From assembly GCA_014208095.1 (NCBI GenBank), contig JACHMT010000001.1, forward strand, positions 62,001 to 126,000: a stretch of DNA of 64,000 nt. Reading direction: 5' to 3'. Below are positions 8,784 to 16,460 of this stretch, piece by piece. How positions within the stretch are numbered: the stretch's first letter is position 1; each line of letters opens with the position of its first letter. The notes beneath the pieces are model-generated. The model ran no database searches. It saw nothing but the letters and a program-made list of their open reading frames with translations, and had not been told where the DNA came from. Origin of the DNA: Actinospineispora eucalypti (GTDB lineage Bacteria; Actinomycetota; Actinomycetes; Mycobacteriales; Pseudonocardiaceae). Made by a program: the position numbers and the translations under genes.

Positions 8784-9569
8784 ATGAGCACCGCGTCCGC
8801 GCCCGGCGTCAAGCTGCTGCCACCACACACCGGCAGCCTGGCGCGCGGCCTGCCGCAGTGCCGGCCGGGCACGCTGTTCGCGTTGGGCGACCGGGGCGGC
8901 ATCAGCGTGCAGCCGGGCACCAAGCTGGACGTGTTGTTCGGCCGCAACGAGCCCGAGGTGCACGTGTGCATCGGCGCCGGCGACCGGGGGGTGAGCCGGC
9001 AGCACGGTCTGCTCCGGCACGACGGCCGGCACTGGACGGTCACCAACACCGGCCGGGTGCCGATCCGCATGCCCGGTTCGCACCTGCTGCTGTCCGGGCA
9101 CGAGGAGCCGTTGGCGGTGGCGTACACGCCGCTGTTCATCCGGTCCGGCCGGGACCGCGAGCACCTGCTCGAGGTGCGGGTCGCCGGCAAGCAGGAGTCC
9201 AGCTCGGCGACCGCCGACGAGGACACCCTGATGCAGCCGACCTGGGACCTGAACGAGCGCGAGCGGTTGGTGCTGGTCGCGCTCGGCCAGCGCTACCTGC
9301 GGCACGAGGCGTTCCCGCAACCGCTGTCCTGGACGCTGGTCGCGGAGGACCTCGCCGCGCTGCACCCGGAGGAGAACTGGACCGCGAAGCGGGCCGAGCA
9401 CGTGGTCAGCGCGGTGCGCCGGCGGCTGGTCGAGCACGCGGTGCGGGGGCTGACCCGGGACGAGGTCGGCGAGCCGGTGGGCAACGCGCTGAACCACAAC
9501 CTGCTGGTCGAGCTGCTCCAGTCGACCACGCTGGTGCCGCCGGACCTGCGCCTGCTGGACGGCGCCTGA
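8784..9569 (+). CDS. FHA-domain protein
   Basis: 261 residues. A forkhead-associated core is visible at about residues 50-100: FGRNEPEVHVCI, then GVSRQHGLLRHDGRHWTVTNTG, with the family's GR, SRxH and TN motifs. Such domains bind phosphothreonine, so the protein is a likely partner of a Ser/Thr kinase. The C-terminal 100 residues (LNERERLVLVALGQRYL ... AEHVVSAVRRRL) look like a winged-helix or regulator-type helical domain. In-frame starts exist at 8727 (GTG), 8760, 8772, 8775 and 8784. ATG 8784 is chosen because the TACATGAT sequence just upstream could be the -10 box of a leaderless transcript. Confidence 0.75.
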   Translation: MSTASAPGVKLLPPHTGSLARGLPQCRPGTLFALGDRGGISVQPGTKLDVLFGRNEPEVHVCIGAGDRGVSRQHGLLRHDGRHWTVTNTGRVPIRMPGSHLLLSGHEEPLAVAYTPLFIRSGRDREHLLEVRVAGKQESSSATADEDTLMQPTWDLNERERLVLVALGQRYLRHEAFPQPLSWTLVAEDLAALHPEENWTAKRAEHVVSAVRRRLVEHAVRGLTRDEVGEPVGNALNHNLLVELLQSTTLVPPDLRLLDGA

Positions 9570-9612
9570 CCTCCGCTCGAAACCTGTCGGACCCCCGGGC
9601 CAGAATGGCCCC

Positions 9613-10176
9613 ATGTGGCTGGCCTACACCGAGGTGTCCGCGCCGCCGCCGGTCGACTCGCTGCTGCTCGCGGTCACCGAGGCGGGCGTCGCGCTGATCA
9701 CCTTCGGCTCCGGGCCGGGCGCGCGCCGTCAGGTCGAGGAGTCGGCGCGCCGGCTCGGCCTGCACGCCGAGCGGGAGTCCAGTCCGGGCCGCACCTCGGC
9801 CGCCCACGCCGAGCTGGCCGACTACCTGGCCGGCAAGCGCCGCACCTTCGACGCGCCGATCGACTGGCGGCTCTCCAACGGCGACCAACTGACCGTGCTG
9901 CGCACCCTCTACGACACGGTCGCCTACGGGAAGACCACCACCTACGGCGAGCTGGCCGAGCGCAGCGGCGCCTACCGGGACGCCAAGCTGGCCTATCACG
10001 CCGCCCGCCGAGTCGGCTCGATCATGGGCGCCAATCCGGTTCCGCTGATCGTGCCGTGCCACCGGGTGCTCGCCGCCGACGGGCTGGGCGGGTTCGGCGG
10101 CGGGCTGCCCACCAAGCGCTGGTTGCTCGAGCTGGAGGGGGTGCTGCCGCCGACCCTGGACCTCTGCTTCGACTGA
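9613..10176 (+). CDS. ogt: Methylated-DNA--[protein]-cysteine S-methyltransferase
   Basis: 187-residue suicide repair enzyme that transfers alkyl groups from O6-alkylguanine (and O4-alkylthymine) to its own cysteine. The active-site motif is IVPCHRV with Cys149. Upstream are the winged-helix segment YGKTTTYGELAER (105-117) and the MGANPVPL strand that precedes the active site. The length fits a single-domain Ogt/MGMT. No ada- or alkA-like partner is adjacent. Confidence 0.95.
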   Translation: MWLAYTEVSAPPPVDSLLLAVTEAGVALITFGSGPGARRQVEESARRLGLHAERESSPGRTSAAHAELADYLAGKRRTFDAPIDWRLSNGDQLTVLRTLYDTVAYGKTTTYGELAERSGAYRDAKLAYHAARRVGSIMGANPVPLIVPCHRVLAADGLGGFGGGLPTKRWLLELEGVLPPTLDLCFD

Positions 10177-10228
10177 GAATTTTGACGATCTTGACGCGAC
10201 TCGTCGAGGTGAGCGCGGACGCTATTCA

Positions 10229-10258
10229 TTGTCCGGGCTCTACCTTGCTCCCTACACT
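10229..10258 (+). promoter_or_regulatory. Candidate promoter of the acyl desaturase gene
   Basis: TTGTCC at 10229-10234 and TACACT at 10253-10258 are separated by 18 bases, a reasonable sigma-70-type pair. They lie about 50 bases upstream of the desaturase ATG at 10307. Read from pattern only. Confidence 0.4.
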
Positions 10259-10306
10259 TTTGCGTAAGGTCACCCTCAGTAATCCGGCCCCCAGCAGAGG
10301 ACGCAA

Positions 10307-11257
10307 ATGACCACAGCGCCCGCCTCTCCCGAGAAGACCGCCCGAGCGGAACTCGAGCCCGAACCCAAGAGCGCGGTCGAACGCGTGTTGCTGGTGGTGT
10401 TCGTGGTCCTACCGTTCCTGGCGGTTCTGGCCGCGGCGCCGTTGGCCTGGTCGCTGGGCTGGCTCAGCTGGGTGGACGTGACGCTGTTCGCGGTGTTCTA
10501 CATCGTCTCCGGCCTGGGCGTCACGGTCGGCTTCCACCGCTACTTCACCCACGGCTCGTTCAAGGCCAAGAAGCCGCTGCGCGTGGGCCTGGCCGTGGCC
10601 GGCAGCCTGTCGCTGGAGATGGGCGTGATCGACTGGGTGGCCACCCACCGGCGCCACCACAAGTACTCCGACGCGGCCGGCGACCCGCACTCGCCGTGGC
10701 GCTACGGCAACGACTGGAAGGCCCTGATCAAGGGCCTGTTCTACGCGCACGTGGGTTGGCTGTTCGAGAAGGAGCGCACCAACCGCCAGCGCTACGCCCC
10801 CGACCTGATGGCCGACCGCGCGGTGCGCAAGGTGCACGACGCGTTCTCCTGGCTGGTCGCCACTTCCATGACGCTCCCCGGCCTGATCGGCGGCCTGGTC
10901 ACCTGGTCGCCGGCCGGCGCGCTGAGCGCCTTCTTCTGGGCCAGCCTGGTCCGGGTGTCGCTGCTGCACCACGTGACCTGGTCCATCAACTCGGTGTGCC
11001 ACGTGTTCGGGCGCAAGCAGTTCGGCTCGCGTGACCAGTCGCGCAACGTGTGGTGGCTGGCCATCCTGTCGTTCGGCGAGTCCTGGCACAACCTGCACCA
11101 CGCCGACCCGACCTGCGCCCGGCACGGCGCGCTGCGCGGCCAGATCGACCCCAGCGCCCGGGTCATCCGCTGGTTCGAGAAGCTCGGCTGGGCCTACGAC
11201 GTCCGCTGGCCGGACCCCGAGCGCCTCGCCGCCAAGCGCCTCCCCGCCACCGCCTAA
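10307..11257 (+). CDS. Membrane fatty acid (acyl-CoA delta-9 type) desaturase
   Basis: 316-residue integral membrane di-iron enzyme that introduces a cis double bond into acyl chains. All three histidine boxes are present: HRYFTH (77-82), HRRHH (114-118) and HNLHH (about 261-265). Hydrophobic segments lie at about 26-48, 57-76, 90-110 and around 180-220. The order and spacing match the acyl-CoA desaturase (DesC/OLE1-like) class. It would adjust membrane fluidity. No ferredoxin or reductase partner is adjacent. Confidence 0.93.
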   Translation: MTTAPASPEKTARAELEPEPKSAVERVLLVVFVVLPFLAVLAAAPLAWSLGWLSWVDVTLFAVFYIVSGLGVTVGFHRYFTHGSFKAKKPLRVGLAVAGSLSLEMGVIDWVATHRRHHKYSDAAGDPHSPWRYGNDWKALIKGLFYAHVGWLFEKERTNRQRYAPDLMADRAVRKVHDAFSWLVATSMTLPGLIGGLVTWSPAGALSAFFWASLVRVSLLHHVTWSINSVCHVFGRKQFGSRDQSRNVWWLAILSFGESWHNLHHADPTCARHGALRGQIDPSARVIRWFEKLGWAYDVRWPDPERLAAKRLPATA

Positions 11258-11270
11258 CCCTCTCCTCCTG

Positions 11271-11600
11271 CGAGTCGGGAATCCAGGCACAGCGAGTCGG
11301 GAATTCAGGCACAGCGAGTCGGGAATTCAGGCACAGCGAGTCGGGAATTCAGGCACAGCGAGCTGGGATTGGCGGCACACCGAGTCGGCCGTTTCAGCAC
11401 GCTGAGTCGACGATCCAGACACCGTGTGTCGCACTGGCGGCACGCGGTGTCTCCATTCCAGCCGCGCGCATCGCCGGTCAGGCACCCCTGTGTCGCGGTT
11501 TCCCGGACATCGGGTCGCTGACTCACGCACCCTGAGCCGCCAGAACTCGGTGTGTGCTCAAACCGCCGACTCGGTGTGCCGAGAGCGCCGACTCGCGGGG
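11271..11600. repeat. Array of degenerate 22-bp units between desaturase and MFS genes
   Basis: The 396-base gap 11258-11653 holds no gene. From 11271 it is built of units of exactly 22 bp. Units starting at 11271, 11293, 11315 and 11337 are almost identical (CGAGTCGGGAATTCAGGC then ACAG). Later units, at 11359, 11381, 11403 and onward to about 11600, diverge progressively but keep the GACTCG and GTGTG words in register. The last units resemble the 22-bp arrays at 12846 and 32341. Confidence 0.85.
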
Positions 11601-11653
11601 TGAGGGGGCGAAACTGAGCGGCGCACCCGCGATCCCCCGGACAAGATGACCCG

Positions 11654-12877
11654 GTGATTGCCCTCGTTCGCGCCAACCCGAGGTTCGGCGCGTTGTGGAC
11701 CGCCCGCACGGTGTCCTTCCTGGGCGACTCGCTGAGCCTGGTCGCCCTGCTGCTCTACGTCGCCGACCACACGGGTCAGGCGCTGGCGGTGGCCGCGCTG
11801 CTGGTGTTCGGGGAGGTGCTGCCGGCGCTGTTCGGCCCGCTGGCCGGCGCGCTCAGCGACCGGTTCGACCTGCGCCGCATCATGATCACCTGTGAACTGA
11901 CCCAGGCCGCGCTGACCGTGGTGATCGCGCTCTGGCTGCCCGGGCTGCCGGCGTTACTCGCGCTGGTCGCCGCCCGCGCACTGGCGGCCCAGGTGTTCGC
12001 GCCGGCGTCGCGCACGGCGGTCGGCGGCCTGGTCGAGCCGGCGGTGCTGCCCGGGGCGAACGCCGCGCTCGGTCTCGGCACCAATGGCGCCGAGGCGGTC
12101 GGCCCGCTGATGGCGGCCGTGCTGCTTCCGGTGCTCGGGGTGCGCGGGGTACTGCTGATCGACGCCGCCACCTTCCTGATCTCCGCCGCGCTGCTGCTGC
12201 GGCTGCCCGCGATGCGCCGGCCGGCCGCCACCGAAGGCGGCACGCTGGCCGGCCTCCGCGAGGGTTTCGGCTACCTGCGCGGCAACCTGGTGGCGAGGGC
12301 GGTGCTGTTCGGGACGTTCGCCGTGGTGGCGGCCAACGGGATCGACGACGTGGCGCTGGTGTTCCTCACCCAAAGGGACCTCGGCGGCGGCGACTCGGCG
12401 GTCGCGGCGCTGCTCAGTGCGGTCGGCCTGGGGCTGCTGCTCGGCTACTGGCTGCTGTCACGGTTCCACCCGACCAGGGCGATGGGCGCGATGCTGCTCG
12501 CCGGGTTTGCGGTGAGCAGCGCCGGCAACCTGCTGACCGGGCTGAGTTGGGCGGTCGCCGTGGCCTTCGGGCTGCAGGCGGTCCGGGGGCTGGGCATCGC
12601 CGCGATGGACGTGGCCGCCACCACGATGTTGCAGCGGTTCGTGCCCGAGCGGTTGCAGGGGCGCGTGTTCGGCGCGTTCTACGGCGGCATCGGCGTGGCG
12701 GCCGGCCTGTCCTACCTGGGAGGCGGGCTGCTACTGGACGCCACATCACCGAGGACCACGTTCCTGGTGGCCGGCGCGGTCGGCCTGGCGGCCACCGCCG
12801 GCACCGTCCTCGCTCTGCGCAAAGGCACCGAGCCGGCGCCGCCAGAAACCACTGAACCACCCTGCCAAACCGACTGA
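11654..12877 (+). CDS. MFS transporter
   Basis: 407-residue protein with about 12 hydrophobic segments. The early sequence LWTARTVSFLGDSLSLVALLLYV and the loop-2/3 motif GPLAGALSDRFDLRRIM (about residues 58-74) are typical of the MFS drug/macrolide exporter subgroup with an MFS_3-like fold. The start is GTG 11654. The C-terminal dozen residues are encoded by the beginning of a 22-bp repeat array, so the tail (TTEPPCQTD) is probably repeat-derived. The substrate cannot be told. Confidence 0.85.
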   Translation: MIALVRANPRFGALWTARTVSFLGDSLSLVALLLYVADHTGQALAVAALLVFGEVLPALFGPLAGALSDRFDLRRIMITCELTQAALTVVIALWLPGLPALLALVAARALAAQVFAPASRTAVGGLVEPAVLPGANAALGLGTNGAEAVGPLMAAVLLPVLGVRGVLLIDAATFLISAALLLRLPAMRRPAATEGGTLAGLREGFGYLRGNLVARAVLFGTFAVVAANGIDDVALVFLTQRDLGGGDSAVAALLSAVGLGLLLGYWLLSRFHPTRAMGAMLLAGFAVSSAGNLLTGLSWAVAVAFGLQAVRGLGIAAMDVAATTMLQRFVPERLQGRVFGAFYGGIGVAAGLSYLGGGLLLDATSPRTTFLVAGAVGLAATAGTVLALRKGTEPAPPETTEPPCQTD

Positions 12878-12933
12878 ATCGGTGTGCCAAACCCACTGAA
12901 TCACTCTGCTGAAGGCACTGAATCGGGTTATTC
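12846..12933. repeat. 22-bp repeat array across convergent gene ends
   Basis: Four 22-bp units begin at 12846, 12868, 12890 and 12912. Each contains a variant of ACTGAATC or ACTGAACC followed by a T/G/C-rich word (CCCTGCC, GGTGTGCC, ACTCTGCT). The MFS stop codon TGA is part of the second unit's ACTGAATC word. The array spans the gap between the MFS gene and the convergent response-regulator gene, whose stop lies in the fourth unit. Confidence 0.85.
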
Positions 12934-13653
12934 CTCTAGGAGGTAGCCGGCGTTGCGGATGGTGCGGATGCGTTCGGGGCCGAGCTTGCGGCGCAGGTAG
13001 CCGATGTAGACCTCGACCACGTTGGACGACGGCGGGTCGCGCCAGAGCATCCGGGTGAGGGCCTCGGCGGACAGCGGTTGCTCGGGGTGCGAGACCAGGA
13101 TCGTGAGCAGCGCGAACTCGGTCGGGGTGAGGGTGACCAGCTGGCCGTCCACGCTGACCAGGCCGAGGGCCAGGTCCACGGTGACGTCGCCGCGCCGGGC
13201 CACCGTGCGCTCGGCCGGCTGCTGGTCGCGCACCCGCAGCCAGAGCCGGGTGACCAGTTCTTCGGTGCCGCACGGGGTGAGCAGGAAGTCGTCGCAGCCG
13301 CCGCGCAGCGCGGAGAGCACCAGGTCGCGCTGCTCGCGGGTGGTCAGCGCGATGACCGGGGTGTCCGGGGCGAGCCGGTGCAGGCCGGAGAGCACGGCCG
13401 ACGTGTCCAGCCCGGACAGCCCGGCCTCCAGGACCACGGCGGCGAACCGGCCGGACTGCACGGCGTCCAGCACCCGGGTGCCGTCGTGGATCACGGTGGC
13501 GTCGAAGGCGTGCGCGCGCAGCGCGCGGGGCAACCCGGTCATGCCGGACGGACCGGTCACGCCGGAGGGCCGGGACGTGCCGTTCGCGGAGACCGCGAGC
13601 AGCACTCGGTAGCGGTGGATGGCGGTGGGGAGCGCCGTATGTGTCTGGGGCAT
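12928..13653 (-). CDS. OmpR-like response regulator with degenerate receiver domain
   Basis: 241 residues: a receiver-like fold (about 15-135) and an OmpR/PhoB winged-helix DNA-binding domain (about 150-241: LTPTEFALLTILV, SNVVEVYIGYLRRKLG, IRNAGYLLEE). The receiver lacks its phosphorylation machinery. The acidic pair after beta-1 is replaced (VLLAVSANG), the phospho-acceptor Asp is Glu76 (VVLEAGLSG), and the conserved Lys is Thr126 (LLTPCG). Only the switch Thr near 104 is kept. It therefore probably acts independently of phosphorylation or is controlled by ligand or abundance. No histidine kinase is adjacent. Confidence 0.88.
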   Translation of the reverse strand: MPQTHTALPTAIHRYRVLLAVSANGTSRPSGVTGPSGMTGLPRALRAHAFDATVIHDGTRVLDAVQSGRFAAVVLEAGLSGLDTSAVLSGLHRLAPDTPVIALTTREQRDLVLSALRGGCDDFLLTPCGTEELVTRLWLRVRDQQPAERTVARRGDVTVDLALGLVSVDGQLVTLTPTEFALLTILVSHPEQPLSAEALTRMLWRDPPSSNVVEVYIGYLRRKLGPERIRTIRNAGYLLEE

Positions 13654-13946
13654 TTGTTACAGAATTGCCCCGTATCGGGTGTCTTGACAATCGGCGAGCG
13701 GTGGGTCTACCCGACCGGCGCAGTACCTGGGGCGAGTACCTGAGCCGTCGTTGCAGCGGCTGGCGGAACGGCCCCGACCGGCCGGACTAGTCGCCCGCGG
13801 CCCACCGCATTCGGGCGACCACCGAGTTCCTCGCGCTCTCAGCTTGCGCAACTCGCCGGGGCCGGGCGCCTTGACTGTGCACCCGATGGCCGGGCGCTCC
13901 CCCACGCGCTCCCCCGCCGGCCACCGAACGAAAGGCTCCCCACGCC

Positions 13947-14522
13947 GTGTCCCTGTCCACCCGCGTCACGATGCTGTTCACGTTGCTCACGTCCCTGGCC
14001 GTCGCCGTGCTGGCCTGGGTCTCCCTGCCGGCGACACCGACCAGGCTGGCCACCGACGGAGGTGGTTGGACGCCTCACGAGTCGGGCCCGGTCGGCCCCG
14101 CCGACCGGGCGCTGTTGACCATGTTGCGCCAGGACCTGCTCTGGCGCATCCCCGTCAGCCAGCAGGCCGGCCAGCTGGCCCGCCGTCCGGCGGTGCGCGC
14201 GGTCGCCACCACGGTCGCCGCCGACCTGACCGAGCTCTCCGACCGCGTGCGGGCCGTGGCCGTCCAACTCGCCGTGCAACTGCCCAGCCAGCCCACCGGC
14301 CAGCAGCAGGCCTGGTCGTCGCAGCTGTCCAGCACCTCCGGCGGGCGCTACGACCAGGCACTGCTGGCCAAGCTGCGGGCCGGCTGCGGCCAGCTCACCC
14401 CGCTCATCGCCGAGGCCAGGGCGCAGACGCGCAACGAGCTGGTCCGGGCGCTGGCCGACCAGGCCGCCGCGCTGGTCGACCGGCACACCAAGGACCTGAC
14501 CGACCTGATCAACAAACCCTGA
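13947..14522 (+). CDS. DUF4142-like secreted or membrane-anchored helical protein
   Basis: 191 residues with an N-terminal hydrophobic segment (about 8-30: LFTLLTSLAVAVLAWVSLPA) acting as signal anchor, followed by a helical domain. Motifs such as LLWRIPVSQQAGQLARRPAVRAVATTVAADLTEL and the closing LVDRHTKDLTDL resemble the ferritin-like DUF4142 family. The start is GTG 13947. The DUF1996 gene follows after 23 bases, so they may be co-transcribed. The 293 bases upstream (13654-13946) show no gene. Function unknown. Confidence 0.7.
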   Translation: MSLSTRVTMLFTLLTSLAVAVLAWVSLPATPTRLATDGGGWTPHESGPVGPADRALLTMLRQDLLWRIPVSQQAGQLARRPAVRAVATTVAADLTELSDRVRAVAVQLAVQLPSQPTGQQQAWSSQLSSTSGGRYDQALLAKLRAGCGQLTPLIAEARAQTRNELVRALADQAAALVDRHTKDLTDLINKP

Positions 14523-14545
14523 TTCACAAGACAGAGGGAAATCTG

Positions 14546-15652
14546 ATGGCTCGACACCGACTGGCCCCACCACGCAGACTGATGATCCTGATCCTGGCCA
14601 GCCTGGTCGCCGGCGGCACGCTGCTCGGCACCGGGTCCGCCATCGCGCGCGACGAGGGCCGCAACGCTTCCGCCAAGTCGGACAAGGACGACAAGAACGA
14701 CAACCGGGAGGACGACCGCGAACGCCCGGGCCAGAGCCGGAACAAGGACGACGACAAGGAGTTCCCCGGCCGGGACAAGGCGGACGAGGCGGACGACGAC
14801 GACTACGAGAACATCCTGGACGTCGAGCCGGACCGGGAGGACCGCAAGGGCCCGAACGCGTCGAACGGCAGCTTCATCGCCAAGTGCGGCACCAACGGCA
14901 ACGGGCACCGCAACTCGGACAACTACATGGTCGCCCCGGACAAGCGCAACGGCGCCCAGCACGTGCACGACTACGTGGGCAACCTGTCCACCGACGCGTT
15001 CTCCGACGAGGAGAGCCTGCACAAGGCCGGCACCACCTGCGACCGGAACAACAAGTCCACCTTCTTCTGGCCGGTGCTCCGGGACACCCGGTTCGACGGC
15101 GACGACGAGAACCGGGACGGCGGCGGCCTGGACGGCAACTTCGGCCGGATCCTGCGCCCGACGGTCGCCGAGATGCGGTTCGTCGGCAACCCCCGGCAGA
15201 AGGTCAAGACCATGCCGGACGACCTGATGATCATCACCGGCGACGCCAAGGCGAAGACCAACGGGGACAAGAACGCGAATGCGCAATGGACCTGTACCGG
15301 ATACGAGAACCGGCTTACCGACAAATACCCACTTTGCCCTTCCGGCAGTAAACTCGTGCGTATTCTGGAGTTCCCCAACTGTTGGGACGGCGAGAACCTC
15401 GATTCCAAGGACATGCGCCAGCACACCGCGTTCGCGGACGACGACGGCGACTGCAAGGACGACTTCGAGCCCATTCCCCAGCTGCGCATGCGCCTGGTCT
15501 ACGACCAGCCCCCGGGCCGCAACTTCTCCCTCGACACCTTCCCCGACCAGCAGCACGACCCGCGAACCGACCACGCCGACTTCGAGAACATGGCCCCGGA
15601 CGCGGTGCGCAAGCTGATGTCCGACTGCATCAACGACGGCCGGAACTGCTAA
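14546..15652 (+). CDS. Secreted DUF1996 domain protein
   Basis: 368 residues. The signal peptide (about 1-34) ends SAIA, followed by a highly charged, probably disordered region rich in Asp, Lys, Arg and Glu (about 35-110). The DUF1996 domain follows: the conserved HVHDYVGN motif sits near residue 142, and the downstream FPNCWDGENLDS motif near 280, with paired cysteines suggesting disulfides. The family is found in secreted proteins of actinobacteria and fungi; its activity is not established. ATG 14546 has an AGAGGG ribosome-binding site 7 bases upstream and matches the signal-peptide start. Confidence 0.85.
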   Translation: MARHRLAPPRRLMILILASLVAGGTLLGTGSAIARDEGRNASAKSDKDDKNDNREDDRERPGQSRNKDDDKEFPGRDKADEADDDDYENILDVEPDREDRKGPNASNGSFIAKCGTNGNGHRNSDNYMVAPDKRNGAQHVHDYVGNLSTDAFSDEESLHKAGTTCDRNNKSTFFWPVLRDTRFDGDDENRDGGGLDGNFGRILRPTVAEMRFVGNPRQKVKTMPDDLMIITGDAKAKTNGDKNANAQWTCTGYENRLTDKYPLCPSGSKLVRILEFPNCWDGENLDSKDMRQHTAFADDDGDCKDDFEPIPQLRMRLVYDQPPGRNFSLDTFPDQQHDPRTDHADFENMAPDAVRKLMSDCINDGRNC

Positions 15653-15674
15653 GGGCGTTGTATGCTTACGAATT

Positions 15675-16409
15675 ATGGGTCATCGCATTGCGCTACCAGA
15701 GCCCACGCGAAACTACGACCAGGACGCCGAATGGTTCGTGATCGAGACGACCAACGGCTGGCGCGAAATAAAGTTCCACGATTATGCCGCCATTTTCGAG
15801 ATTCCCGGGCTCTACGAACAGCTCTTCTACGACACTCTCTGCTGCGACTCGCCCCGGTTCATGTGCGAGTTCCTGGCCGAGCGCCTGCTAGAGGCCGGGG
15901 AGAACCCGGGCCGGCTGCGGGTGCTGGACCTCGGGGCCGGCAACGGGATCATGGGCGAGGAGCTGGCCAAGCTGGGCGTGGACCTCGCCGTGGCGGCGGA
16001 CATCCTCCCCGAGGCGGCCGAAGCGGCCAAGAGGGACCGGCCGGAGGTCTACCGCGACTACCACGTGCTGGACCTGACCGCGCTCACCGCCGAGCAGCGC
16101 GGGAGCCTCCGCGAATACCGGTTCAACGCGCTCACCTGCATCGCCGCGGTGGGCTTCGGCGACATCCCACCGGAGTGCTACCGCGCCGCGTACAACCTGG
16201 TCGAGGACGGCGGCTGGATCGTGCTCAACATCAAGAAGGACTTCCTGACCGACGAGGACCCCTCCGGGTTCGCCGCCCTGCTGCGTGACGCGGTGCACCA
16301 CAACGCGCTGGAGGTGGCCGGCTCCCGGGTCTACCAGCACCGCCTGGCCACCAACCGGGAGCCGCTGCACTACACCGGCTTCATCGGTCGCAAACGCGCC
16401 GACCTCTAG
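15675..16409 (+). CDS. SAM-dependent methyltransferase
   Basis: 244 residues of class I methyltransferase fold. Motif I VLDLGAGNG is at about 83-91, the post-I acidic region (AADI) near 107 and motif IV-like NALTCIAAVGFGD near 150. The substrate is not recognisable. It is 22 bases downstream of the DUF1996 gene on the same strand. Its TAG stop is the first part of a double-hairpin repeat (16407-16460) that separates it from the convergent DUF574 gene. Confidence 0.85.
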   Translation: MGHRIALPEPTRNYDQDAEWFVIETTNGWREIKFHDYAAIFEIPGLYEQLFYDTLCCDSPRFMCEFLAERLLEAGENPGRLRVLDLGAGNGIMGEELAKLGVDLAVAADILPEAAEAAKRDRPEVYRDYHVLDLTALTAEQRGSLREYRFNALTCIAAVGFGDIPPECYRAAYNLVEDGGWIVLNIKKDFLTDEDPSGFAALLRDAVHHNALEVAGSRVYQHRLATNREPLHYTGFIGRKRADL

Positions 16410-16460
16410 CGCCGGAGGCGCTGGCCGAGCACGCGCCCAGTTGGGCGCGTGCGGGAGACC
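16407..16460. repeat. Stop-codon-linked double-hairpin repeat unit
   Basis: Starts with the TAG stop of the methyltransferase gene. First hairpin AGCGCCGGAGGCGCT (16408-16422), then CGCGCCCA-GT-TGGGCGCG (16432-16449), then GCGGGAGAC up to the stop of the convergent gene. Read on the minus strand it matches the 54-bp units at 34217 and 47201. It probably serves as a bidirectional terminator. Confidence 0.85.

Noticed and set aside
11271..11600. CRISPR array
   Set aside because: 22-bp units are contiguous and decay gradually; there is no repeat/spacer alternation.
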